A stretch of 64,000 nt of DNA from JAXHUM01 sp034189325. GTDB taxonomy: Bacteria > Desulfobacterota > DSM-4660 > Desulfatiglandales > Desulfatiglandaceae. A program made the translations under genes and the position numbers. Positions 1 to 8,137 of the stretch are shown here, piece by piece. The stretch covers positions 5,010 to 69,009 of the forward strand of contig JAXHUM010000043.1 of NCBI GenBank assembly GCA_034189325.1. Reading direction: 5' to 3'. The notes under the pieces are model-generated. The model saw only the letters and a program-made list of their open reading frames with translations, was not told where the DNA came from and did no database searches. The number at the start of each line of letters is the position of its first letter. Positions within the stretch are counted from its first letter, which is position 1.

Positions 1-132
1 ATCCTCTCTTCTTCGCTGGTGGAGCCTCCTTTTAAAGAGATGGACCATTACGTGGCAGTTCAGTCCGTAGAGCATGAGCAAAAAACAGGCTGCCACGTAG
101 GTGATAAGAATGATGTGGGACAAAGAATCCAT
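1..132 (-). CDS. N-terminal fragment of a membrane protein, possibly a family 2 glycosyltransferase
   Basis: Only the first 44 codons are inside the window and the reading frame runs open off the left edge. The start ATG is at 132-130, with AGGA about eight bases upstream. The fragment begins MDSLSHIIL, has one hydrophobic segment (about residues 7-30), and then a very basic stretch (FKRR...HQRRR). Such a start, a single helix followed by a positive cytoplasmic flank, is common in membrane-bound cellulose-synthase-like glycosyltransferases. No catalytic motif is visible, so that identity is a guess. It follows the nitroreductase on the same strand with a 31-base gap and could be the last gene of that run. 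Confidence 0.45.
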   Translation of the reverse strand, partial: MDSLSHIILITYVAACFLLMLYGLNCHVMVHLFKRRLHQRRRED

Positions 133-163
133 GTTTATCGTCCTTGGCCCGGCCCTTCCTTCT

Positions 164-805
164 CTATTCTCTGTTCTTAAAATCGATCACGATCTCATCA
201 AATGTCTTTCTCCACTTGGGCGGATGGAGAGTCTTTGTCTGATCAAAATAGCCCACCGCCATCAAAAGAGGAATCCAGTAGTTTTTGGGGATATGGAATG
301 CCTCCCGGACACCTTCATGGTCGAACCCATCCATGGGGTGCGTATCGAGGCCCAGATCCCTTGCCGCCATCATCAAGGCCATGGTGAAAAAACCCGTGTT
401 CTTGCAGGCAAAGGCCTGCTGTTTTTCCTCGCTTTCACCGTAGAGGCTCATGCAGGAATTGACGAACCATTCGTACTGTTCTTTCTTCATGCTCCCGGAC
501 TCCACCATTTCTTTGAAATTCTTCTCAAAAAAAGGATGTCCCTGTTTCCACCCATCCCGATCGGCAAGCACGATAAGTGTCACCGGGGCCTCGCTGACCT
601 TTGGTTGGTCCCAGGCAAGCTTTCTGAGGCGCATTTTTTCTTCCTGGTCCCTGAGAACCATTAGGCTCCAGGGTTGAAGATTGAAACCGGACGGGCTTAA
701 CGCGGCCGTTTCAACCATTTTTCTGAGAAGCTCTTGAGAAACCGGCTTGTCTGGATCGAAGAAATTCACCGCCCGCCTTTTTGTGATAACATCTTTAAAT
801 TCCAT
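164..805 (-). CDS. Nitroreductase family protein (FMN-dependent NAD(P)H oxidoreductase)
   Basis: This 213-residue protein has the usual nitroreductase length. The N-terminal KRRAV and the SPSGFNLQPW segment (residues 37-46) are the FMN phosphate and substrate-loop signatures of the family. Members reduce nitro compounds, quinones or other electrophiles with NAD(P)H in the cytoplasm. The true substrate cannot be read from sequence. Two in-frame ATGs occur six bases apart: GGAGGT abuts the first with no spacing but lies six bases before the second, so the second (805) is chosen. It is downstream of glk on the same strand with a 40-base gap. Confidence 0.85.
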   Translation of the reverse strand: MEFKDVITKRRAVNFFDPDKPVSQELLRKMVETAALSPSGFNLQPWSLMVLRDQEEKMRLRKLAWDQPKVSEAPVTLIVLADRDGWKQGHPFFEKNFKEMVESGSMKKEQYEWFVNSCMSLYGESEEKQQAFACKNTGFFTMALMMAARDLGLDTHPMDGFDHEGVREAFHIPKNYWIPLLMAVGYFDQTKTLHPPKWRKTFDEIVIDFKNRE

Positions 806-845
806 ACTCATACCTCCTTTTGTAATCTGTTATTCTACTGGGTTT

Positions 846-1853
846 TTACCCATGAATGCCTTCCAGGGCGCAACACGCAGCCCCCATGAGGGCGGTCCTC
901 TCATTGAGGACCACCCTAACGGGGATCGTTTCCAGAAAGCCCTTAAACCTGCCCTTATGGGCAAAGACTTTCATAAAGGGCCCCTCTTTTAAAACGGGTA
1001 AGATCTTGGGAGGAATGCCGCCCCCAAGGTAGATGCCCCCGGTAGTCATCCCGGTCAGGGCAAGATTGCCGGCAACCGCCCCTAAAATCGACACGAACAT
1101 GTCGAGCGCCGACAGGGCCAGAGGATCTTTCTCGTGGATCGCCGCTTCGGTAATGGCCTTGGCAGGATCCGTAGATCTTATCTTCTCGGCCAGCCAGGGG
1201 GCCTCCGGATACAGCCCCGAATCTTTCATCCATGAATAGATGTTCCATAAGCCGGGTCCTGACAGGACCCTCTCCGTGCTCACATGGCCGAATCGCCTGT
1301 GAAGATACCGCCAGAGTTGGACCTCCTCTTCATTGTTCGGGGCAAAATCGACGTGGCCTCCTTCGGAAGAAACAGGGATAAAGCGATTTTCCCGGCAGAT
1401 GATCAGGGCCTTTCCCAGTCCTGTTCCCGGGGCAATAAGCCCAAGGTTTTCTCCTTTTTTTCGCCGGATTTTATTCAAAGCTGCCAGCTCCCGACTGCTT
1501 AAAAGGGGGATGCCGAAGGCCGTGGCTGTGAGGTCGTTGATTAAGCGGACCTCCTCCCACTTGAAGAACTTTTTGAGTCGATCTTCTGAGACCTCCCATG
1601 GCAAATTGGTGGTCTTGCATCGTCCATTGACCACGGGACCGGCTATGCCGAAGCAGGCCCTTCCAATAGAGAAGGGATGCTTTTCAAGGAAGTGTTCAAG
1701 GATGTCTTCAAGTTTGGGACTTTCCTTACTGGGATAGGTCTGTATGACTTTCAAGTGAGGGCGTCGCTTCCCTGGGGTAAAGAGTCCCAGATCGGTTTTG
1801 GTCCCACCGATGTCTCCGGCCAGAATGATCGATTGCTTATCCATGTTTTTCAT
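846..1853 (-). CDS. glk: Glucokinase (Glk family, PF02685 type)
   Basis: Phosphorylates glucose to glucose 6-phosphate with ATP, feeding the adjacent zwf-pgl-gnd genes. The 335-residue protein carries the ATP-binding GDIGGTKT (residues 13-20), the NDLTATAFG segment (N106-D107) holding the likely catalytic aspartate, and the glucose-binding EGGHVDFAP typical of proteobacterial Glk rather than ROK kinases. The frame is open further upstream, but the ATG at 1853 has GAGAGG eight bases before it. This start overlaps the end of pgl by 17 bases, and an alternative ATG at 1844 would overlap by 8. The overlap implies translational coupling. Confidence 0.9.
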   Translation of the reverse strand: MKNMDKQSIILAGDIGGTKTDLGLFTPGKRRPHLKVIQTYPSKESPKLEDILEHFLEKHPFSIGRACFGIAGPVVNGRCKTTNLPWEVSEDRLKKFFKWEEVRLINDLTATAFGIPLLSSRELAALNKIRRKKGENLGLIAPGTGLGKALIICRENRFIPVSSEGGHVDFAPNNEEEVQLWRYLHRRFGHVSTERVLSGPGLWNIYSWMKDSGLYPEAPWLAEKIRSTDPAKAITEAAIHEKDPLALSALDMFVSILGAVAGNLALTGMTTGGIYLGGGIPPKILPVLKEGPFMKVFAHKGRFKGFLETIPVRVVLNERTALMGAACCALEGIHG

Positions 1854-2613
1854 GCCGGGGGCCTCTCGGAAATCTCTCTTTTGACAGCATCGAGGCGGAT
1901 TCATTGTCCAGAAGCCAGGTCAGGGACCCCTTGAGGGGCCGGACTCTCTGGGCCGGCAGCCCGGCTTCGGGACATTCCAGGATGGTTCGGAGGGTATCGG
2001 CCTTACCCCTTCCTGAGACCATGAAGACAATTCTCTTAGCCCTGTTGATAACAGGAAAGGTCAGGGTAATACGGCTCACATAGGGATCTCCCCCCTTAAC
2101 GCTCATGACAAGTCTCTCTGTCTCGTCCAGCGCATCTTGCCCCGGAAACAGGGAGGCCGTGTGTCCATCCAGGCCGATGCCGAGATATATCAGATCAAAG
2201 ACGGGGAAATTTGCCCTGTGCAGGTGAAAGAAATCGATAAGCCGACGTGTGTATGCTTGTGCTCCCTGTTCAGGAGAGAGATCTGCCAAGATAGGATGGA
2301 CCTGGTCCTTTGGAATCGGGACCTGATTGAGAAAGTCTGTTCTGGCCATACCGTAATTGCTGGCAGGGTCCTCCACGGAAATGCAACGCTCATCAACCCA
2401 GAAAAGCTCCGTCCGAGACCATGGGATTTTCGAGCAATACGGTTCTTGTGCCAGGAGCCTGTGCATCGGCCTGGGCGTGGACCCGCCTGAAATGGCAACA
2501 GCAAAAGACCCTGATTGGGTTACACTTATCCTCGCATTTTCAACAAACAGATCGGCACCGGTTATGGCCGCTTGCAAAGGGGTATCCTTTACGATGATTT
2601 CATGGTGATTCAT
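1837..2613 (-). CDS. pgl: 6-phosphogluconolactonase (Pgl/DevB type)
   Basis: Hydrolyses 6-phosphogluconolactone to 6-phosphogluconate, the second step of the oxidative pentose phosphate pathway. The 258-residue protein shows the DevB-family signatures SGGSTP (42-47), VDER (73-76), SNYGMA (85-90) and GLDGHTASLFPG (147-158). It lies between zwf (56 bases upstream) and glk (overlapping), so the order of transcription is gnd, zwf, pgl, glk. The length is ordinary for the family and there is no sign of damage. Confidence 0.93.
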   Translation of the reverse strand: MNHHEIIVKDTPLQAAITGADLFVENARISVTQSGSFAVAISGGSTPRPMHRLLAQEPYCSKIPWSRTELFWVDERCISVEDPASNYGMARTDFLNQVPIPKDQVHPILADLSPEQGAQAYTRRLIDFFHLHRANFPVFDLIYLGIGLDGHTASLFPGQDALDETERLVMSVKGGDPYVSRITLTFPVINRAKRIVFMVSGRGKADTLRTILECPEAGLPAQRVRPLKGSLTWLLDNESASMLSKERFPRGPRHEKHG

Positions 2614-2669
2614 ATTTTTAGTACCTGGTCTCTATTTGAACGCCCTCATGACGAATGGGGTTGATTGCT

Positions 2670-4253
2670 TTATCTTTTGGGGGCGGCACCCTGTTTCGAA
2701 CTCAGGAGAGACGGCGGTCCCCAGGTCCCTGATTCATAGGGGATGAGCATCTGGGCCCGTTCACCGCACGTCTCGCATTGCTCCAGTATGGGGGTCAAGA
2801 AAGACCAGCACACCTCCACGCCGTCCTGCCGCCAGAAGAGCATGTGATCCCCCAGCATACAGTCGAGGAGCACTTTTTCATAGGCGTCGAGTGCCGGACC
2901 AGTGTAGTTCTGGTGATAGTGAAAATCCATTGTCACCGACCTCAGGCAGACCCGGGCCCCCGGATTCTTTGTTTGAAATGTCAACGATATCTTTTCGTCC
3001 GGATAGATGCCCAGGATGAGTTGATTGGCGGTGATCTCTTCCCCCAAGGTCCGGCGAAACAGGGAATGGGGGACCTCCTTAAAATGAATCACGATTTCCG
3101 TCAGCTTTTTGGCGAGCCGTTTCCCCGATGTAAGATAAAAGGGAACACCCTGCCAGCGCCAGTTGTCGATAAGAATCTTCATGCTCGCAAAGGTGGGGGT
3201 TAAGGAATCGGCACGGACGCCCGGTTCCTCACGATAGGCTGGAACTTCCTTGCCGTCGATAATCCCGGAACCGTACTGACCAATGACGAGGTGATTGTGA
3301 AGGTCCCCCGTGGGAAAAGGCCTGAGAGATCGATAGACCTTGACTTTTTCATCCCTTACCCGGTCCGCCTCGAATATGGATGGCGGCTCCATGGCCGTGA
3401 GAGAAAGAAGCTGCATCATGTGGTTCTGGAACATGTCGCGCAACACGCCCGCCTCCTCATAATAGCCGGTACGATGCTCCACACCCAGGGATTCAGCCAC
3501 GGTGATGGTCACATAGTCAATGTATCTTCGGTTCCAGATGGGCTCAAAGATCGCATTGGCGAAACGAAACATGAGGATATTCTGGACCGTTTCCTTGGCC
3601 AGATAATGATCAATCCGGAAGATCTGGTGTTCTTGAAAATGCTTGTGGAGGGATCGGTCGAGGTCAACGGCGCTGGCCAGATCATGACCGAATGGTTTTT
3701 CCACTACAATGCGCGCCCACTTGTCCTTTCTGCCGCCCTCCTCTGAAAGACCGGCCTCCCCCAGCATGTGGGCGGTCGGCTTGTAGAGAGAGGGGGGAAT
3801 AGCCAGGTAAAAGACCCTGTTCCAGCGGACGCCATGTTTACCATCCAGTTTCTTAAGAGAGTCGGCCAGGGCCTTGAAAGTCGAGAGGTCCTTGTAGTCA
3901 ATGGTCTGATAAAACAACAATTTGGAAAAATCCTGCCACTTGTCCTCATCCAGGATCTCTGCTTTTTCCAGGGCCTTTTTCATCTTGTCTCTGAACGCCT
4001 GAGTGCTCAGGTTGGTGCGGGCGCACCCAACAATGAGAAAGGGATCGGGCAAGCCTTTATTCACAAATAGGCTGAAGAGGGCGGGAAGGATCTTCCTGGA
4101 TGTGAGGTCGCCGGAGGCCCCCACAATAACGATCATGCAGGGATCGGGCAGGCCTTCCATAAGGCAGGATTCATAAGGAATCTTAAGGTCCGGCGTGAAG
4201 GTGTCCGCCGTGGCGGTGTGGAATGTCTTTTTGAACTCATCCGTGTCGTGCAT
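2670..4253 (-). CDS. zwf: Glucose-6-phosphate 1-dehydrogenase
   Basis: Oxidises glucose 6-phosphate to 6-phosphogluconolactone, making NAD(P)H. From the chosen ATG (4253, with AAGGA upstream) the protein has 527 residues. It contains the dinucleotide-binding GASGDL (45-50), EKPFG (185-189) and the active-site RIDHYLAKE (213-221), the family hallmark. The frame stays open 21 codons further upstream, but that stretch lacks a ribosome site and would overlap gnd. The N-terminus is somewhat extended (about 35 residues before the Rossmann fold). It sits 40 bases downstream of gnd in one operon. Confidence 0.94.
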   Translation of the reverse strand: MHDTDEFKKTFHTATADTFTPDLKIPYESCLMEGLPDPCMIVIVGASGDLTSRKILPALFSLFVNKGLPDPFLIVGCARTNLSTQAFRDKMKKALEKAEILDEDKWQDFSKLLFYQTIDYKDLSTFKALADSLKKLDGKHGVRWNRVFYLAIPPSLYKPTAHMLGEAGLSEEGGRKDKWARIVVEKPFGHDLASAVDLDRSLHKHFQEHQIFRIDHYLAKETVQNILMFRFANAIFEPIWNRRYIDYVTITVAESLGVEHRTGYYEEAGVLRDMFQNHMMQLLSLTAMEPPSIFEADRVRDEKVKVYRSLRPFPTGDLHNHLVIGQYGSGIIDGKEVPAYREEPGVRADSLTPTFASMKILIDNWRWQGVPFYLTSGKRLAKKLTEIVIHFKEVPHSLFRRTLGEEITANQLILGIYPDEKISLTFQTKNPGARVCLRSVTMDFHYHQNYTGPALDAYEKVLLDCMLGDHMLFWRQDGVEVCWSFLTPILEQCETCGERAQMLIPYESGTWGPPSLLSSKQGAAPKR

Positions 4254-4293
4254 AATGATTGTTCCTTTATGGGCCCTATGTGTTCCCAACGGG

Positions 4294-5208
4294 CTATTGT
4301 TTTTTCTCAGCCCCAACCACGGCGTGTCCGCCGAACTCCCGTCTCAAGGCCGCGACAACCCTGTCCGAAAAAGAGTCCTCCCTCTGTGAGGCGAACCTGC
4401 GCATAAGCGATAGGGCGATGACCGGGGCGGACACACCGGTTTCGACGGCCTGCTGGACGGTCCAGCGACCCTCTCCTGAATCGTCTATATGTCCCTTGAT
4501 ATTGCTAAGCCTCGCGTCTTTTGTAAAGGCCGCCTCCATCAGCTCCAACAACCAGGAACGAACAACACTCCCCTGGTTCCAGAGGTGTGAGATGGCCGCA
4601 TAATCCATCGATTCAGAGTAAGGAGATGCCTCAAGAATTTCAAGACCTTCCCCGTAGGCCTGCATCATCCCGTACTCAATGCCGTTGTGGACCATCTTGA
4701 CAAAATGACCGGCACCGACCGGACCGCAGTGGAGATATCCCTCAGCCGGTGCGAGGGTCTTGAATATCGGCTCGAGATAGTGACAGGTTTCTTTGCTGCC
4801 TCCCACCATGAGACAGTAGCCTTTTTCCAGGCCCCATATGCCGCCGCTGACACCGGCATCCACAAATGCTATTTCTTTTTCAGCCAACAGGGCCGAACGG
4901 TGTATGTCGTCCTTGTAATAGGTGTTTCCGCCGTCAACGATCATGTCACCTGGCGACAGAATCTCTTGAAGGTGAAGGATATGATCCTCTACAAGAGGGC
5001 CCGCAGGTAACATTAACCATATGACGCGAGGTGGAGAGAGCTTTTCAACCAGCTCACCTAGGGAGTAAGCCCCGGTGGCCCCTTCCTTTACAAGCTGGTC
5101 TGTTTTTTGGGAGGTTCGATTGTAGGCTATGATACGGTGCCCTCCCTGTAAGAGCCTTTTCGCCATATTCATGCCCATACGCCCCAATCCGATGATAGCT
5201 ATCTGCAT
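4294..5208 (-). CDS. gnd: 6-phosphogluconate dehydrogenase, decarboxylating, short (about 300-residue) form
   Basis: Converts 6-phosphogluconate to ribulose 5-phosphate with CO2 release. At 304 residues it is the short, single-C-terminal-domain form rather than the 470-residue one. Visible motifs are the Rossmann GLGRMG (7-12), VSGG (120-123) and GAGHFVKMVHNGIEYG with catalytic Lys171 and Asn175. The loop after the second beta strand reads YNRTSQKT, an arginine-containing pattern that usually favours NADP over NAD. That cofactor assignment is inference. With zwf, pgl and glk it makes a complete oxidative pentose phosphate operon. Confidence 0.92.
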   Translation of the reverse strand: MQIAIIGLGRMGMNMAKRLLQGGHRIIAYNRTSQKTDQLVKEGATGAYSLGELVEKLSPPRVIWLMLPAGPLVEDHILHLQEILSPGDMIVDGGNTYYKDDIHRSALLAEKEIAFVDAGVSGGIWGLEKGYCLMVGGSKETCHYLEPIFKTLAPAEGYLHCGPVGAGHFVKMVHNGIEYGMMQAYGEGLEILEASPYSESMDYAAISHLWNQGSVVRSWLLELMEAAFTKDARLSNIKGHIDDSGEGRWTVQQAVETGVSAPVIALSLMRRFASQREDSFSDRVVAALRREFGGHAVVGAEKKQ

Positions 5209-5236
5209 GTCGCGTCCTCCTGATCGACAAAAGTAT

Positions 5237-7414
5237 TCAATGGTTCAAGTTCCAGTCGTAAAAAAGGTAGTCCACCTGGATGGTATTGCCATGTTCTGCG
5301 AGATATTCGGCCTTATCATCAGGATCCAAATAGCAAAGAAGAAAGGCGAATAGGTCTTTCCCTTTTCCGAAATCCTTATCATACCACTTAAATATCTGGG
5401 AGAGTAAAATCTTGTTTTTTTCTGGGAGTATGACCACTTCGGAGCTGTTGACGAAACTCCTGGTGGCAACGTCCAGTTGCTCATCGATGATATCGGCCTC
5501 ATAGAACCGTATGGGAGCGCAGGAGCGAGAACCGCATACCAAGGCAAAATGAATCCTCGGGTCCGTCTTATCCAGGGAATATTGTCGGCGAGGATCCTGT
5601 CTTCTGAACAGGGGGAAGATATGGTAGGGAGGAGGGGCGTTGGATCGGAGGATCCCATGTTCGATATCGTCCGGTGAAAAGGTGTGCCCACCAATCCTGT
5701 AAGAGATGCGGGTAAAAAAATGATTCACTTCCCGCACCGAAGAGGCCAATCTCAACTCCACGATCCCCTGCACCACGATCGTATTGTACAGATTGATCCA
5801 GAAGGCGAGAGTTTCTTCCCTTGTAGCAAGGCTCTTCAGATCAAAGGTCTGTAGGTGTGCCGTGAGTTCCACGTAAGCGGCATATTCGTTCGAGGTCTTC
5901 ATCGCCTTGTAGTCGACCACACCCCGACTCATGTCATAGAAGTTTTTTTTGAGATTGCCTATGGCCGCCATCAGTTCTGAGGCGATATTGCCTGTTGGGA
6001 CGGGGCTCGACGGATGTCCTTGATTAAGTATGCGTCTATTCTTGAGCGTGATGATACTGTTACGGCCTGTCCGGAACAGGGGACGTCTATCATGGTCATA
6101 GTATTCATAAACCAAGTCGATGAAGAGGGCCGCACTCCAGGAAAAGGCATTGGAGCCGTAGCCTTTGCCGGTGATCGAGTCATAATACTCATGGAAACCG
6201 AAACGTATGGGAAGCTGTATGAGGTCCTTTTTTATAGCATCCGACTTTTCACGGTACCCGTAGCTTTTCAGTCCCTGAGAGAGCATCCAGTTGATATTGA
6301 TCCAGACCGGTCCTCGCCAGTAGTTTTTAGAGTCGAAGTCTTCCCGGGACATGTCGTAGTTGGGTATGGTGAAACAGCTACCCTGATGAAGCGCACAAAA
6401 AGAAAGAGAGTTTAATCTCTCATACAGCTTTGAGCCCTGTTCGCTTGTGGCTGCCACGGCGAAGAGAGGCATGAACCCGGCGGCCGTGGCTGATGGAATG
6501 TGCTTGGAGGTCACGAGATCGATCGGGTCGAATCGGCCATGCTCCGATGACCACATTAGTTCCGATATCCCCTTTGAAGTGTGATCGGTCCATGCCTTCA
6601 CCTCTTGCACATCCTCACCGATGAGTCTTGCGATTTCCAGGAGGTCCCTGTTGGCCCTGCACAGAATGGAGTTAAACAGCACATCGTTGATGAGAAAAGG
6701 GCATTCACCGTAGATCTTTTGTTCATCGTAATGGAGGCGGCGGAAGAGGTCCGCCAGGTAGACGTAGCGGTCGTAATCGTCGTCACTGGGGCGTTGTTCG
6801 GCCGGCACCCCATGCTGCAAGTCCTTGCGTGTATAGGAGGGAAGCCTGGACTTGTCAATATCGATGTGACAGAGGGCTTTGTCCCAATTCGGCGAGTTAT
6901 CCAGGCCGGATTCCCACGGGTGTCGAATATAGACCAGGCCGGTTTTATGAGGGTCACGAAAACGATAAAGGTAGCGATGAGCGGCCATCAACTTGGGAAA
7001 CATAATTTTCAGAAAGTCCTTTACCTTGTGCCGGCCCTTGGCATGCTGATAGATATGCAAACAGGCGATTGCATGCAATGGGGGCATGGTAATGCCACTT
7101 GTAGGTCTGCGCCCTGGGACCTGCCAGAAATCGGGCTCAGGGAAGTAGTGGCCCAATGCCTCTGTATCGAAGACAATCTGAGGGAGCATGCCGTTTTCCC
7201 ACTGGTGATCAAACAGGGTCTTGATTTCCTGCATGGCCCTATCCTCATTGTAGTGGGCGTAACCAATCGCAATAAAGCCCGAATCCCAGTTCCATTGATG
7301 GGGGTAGAGGGTTGGGGCGGGCTTGGTGTATCGGCCGGTCCAGTTTCCTTCTAAGATTTTTCGGGCCTCTTTAACATGATTTTTGAAACCCTTGGTGGAG
7401 AGAAGTTCGAACAT
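5237..7414 (-). CDS. GH63/trehalase-like glycosidase fused to a C-terminal DUF547 domain
   Basis: A 725-residue two-domain protein. Residues 1 to about 450 resemble the (alpha/alpha)6-barrel family of GH63, MGH-type and trehalase-like hydrolases: HQWNWDSGF (39-47), WESGLDNSPNWD, YWRGPVWININW and EYYDSITGKGYGSNAFSW are its substrate and catalytic signatures. The last 220 residues are a DUF547 domain (AFWINLYN, CGSRSCAP, FKWYDKDF). No signal peptide is visible, so it should be cytoplasmic. Because gnd, zwf, pgl and glk follow in the same operon, release of glucose from a stored alpha-glucoside is an attractive role, but the substrate is unknown. Four bases separate its start from the preceding gene's stop codon. 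Confidence 0.78.
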   Translation of the reverse strand: MFELLSTKGFKNHVKEARKILEGNWTGRYTKPAPTLYPHQWNWDSGFIAIGYAHYNEDRAMQEIKTLFDHQWENGMLPQIVFDTEALGHYFPEPDFWQVPGRRPTSGITMPPLHAIACLHIYQHAKGRHKVKDFLKIMFPKLMAAHRYLYRFRDPHKTGLVYIRHPWESGLDNSPNWDKALCHIDIDKSRLPSYTRKDLQHGVPAEQRPSDDDYDRYVYLADLFRRLHYDEQKIYGECPFLINDVLFNSILCRANRDLLEIARLIGEDVQEVKAWTDHTSKGISELMWSSEHGRFDPIDLVTSKHIPSATAAGFMPLFAVAATSEQGSKLYERLNSLSFCALHQGSCFTIPNYDMSREDFDSKNYWRGPVWININWMLSQGLKSYGYREKSDAIKKDLIQLPIRFGFHEYYDSITGKGYGSNAFSWSAALFIDLVYEYYDHDRRPLFRTGRNSIITLKNRRILNQGHPSSPVPTGNIASELMAAIGNLKKNFYDMSRGVVDYKAMKTSNEYAAYVELTAHLQTFDLKSLATREETLAFWINLYNTIVVQGIVELRLASSVREVNHFFTRISYRIGGHTFSPDDIEHGILRSNAPPPYHIFPLFRRQDPRRQYSLDKTDPRIHFALVCGSRSCAPIRFYEADIIDEQLDVATRSFVNSSEVVILPEKNKILLSQIFKWYDKDFGKGKDLFAFLLCYLDPDDKAEYLAEHGNTIQVDYLFYDWNLNH

Positions 7415-7417
7415 ACA

Positions 7418-8119
7418 CTAATTCGATTCCCCTTTGATCTTCTTTATGATCTTTGGGATGAAGAATGAAAAGATGAAAAGGCCTATGGAAAAAAAGACTT
7501 TGAAAGATAACAACTCGTGCCACTGGCCCGAGGTCCATACCTCTTTAAGTGTCCCAATAAAGAATGTGAAAATGAAGGTGCCGACAATAATACCCAGACC
7601 GGTTCCGAAGAAGTAGTCAATGAAACGGACCTTGGTCAGGCCCATGCCGAAATTCATGGGAGTGAAGGGGAAATAGACCAGCCGGAGGTAGAGTACCGTG
7701 GCAAATCCGTTCCGCTCGATCGCGTCGTCATATCTCTTGAGCCTGTCGCCGATAAGCGAGGAGGCAAATTCCCTTCCCAGGGTTCGACCTATAAAGAACG
7801 CGGCACTCGAACCGAGCATGGCCCCGATCCATACATACAAGAATCCCCAATAGGCCCCAAAAACCGCGGCTCCTAATCCGGTCAACAGGGTTCCGGGCAA
7901 GAACAGACAGACCCCAACGGCATAGATCAACATGAACAGGATTGGGGCCCAGTGGCCCGCCCTGTCCAGGAATCGACCCATGGTTTCCGCTGTCAGGTAG
8001 TCCTTGATCGGTGTGAAACGGACCAGGAAAACAGCCAGGATAACAAAGGCCACGAGTCCGACAGCCTTTACCAGGGCCTTGCGGCGGGTGTTTTCCATCT
8101 GTTTCGCTCCAGCCTCCAT
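7418..8119 (-). CDS. TVP38/TMEM64-family membrane protein (SNARE-associated/DedA superfamily)
   Basis: A 233-residue polytopic inner-membrane protein. Hydrophobic segments lie near residues 15-33, 55-90, 95-115, 150-185 and 205-225. The central FLPGTLLTGLGAAVFG and the following G-rich half-helix are typical of the DedA/TVP38 fold with its re-entrant loops. Homologues are linked to lipid scrambling or envelope homeostasis, but no specific substrate can be given. It sits 18 bases after the flavin disulfide oxidoreductase gene. That pairing, sometimes a fusion, recurs in bacteria and suggests a functional link. The start is chosen for AGGAG eight bases upstream. Confidence 0.85.
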   Translation of the reverse strand: MEAGAKQMENTRRKALVKAVGLVAFVILAVFLVRFTPIKDYLTAETMGRFLDRAGHWAPILFMLIYAVGVCLFLPGTLLTGLGAAVFGAYWGFLYVWIGAMLGSSAAFFIGRTLGREFASSLIGDRLKRYDDAIERNGFATVLYLRLVYFPFTPMNFGMGLTKVRFIDYFFGTGLGIIVGTFIFTFFIGTLKEVWTSGQWHELLSFKVFFSIGLFIFSFFIPKIIKKIKGESN

Positions 8120-8137
8120 GGTTTCGCTCCTCTCAAT

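Noticed and set aside
6581..7354. Open frame on the plus strand (257 codons)
   Set aside because: It lies antisense to the GH63-like half of the glycosidase-DUF547 gene and has no ribosome site.
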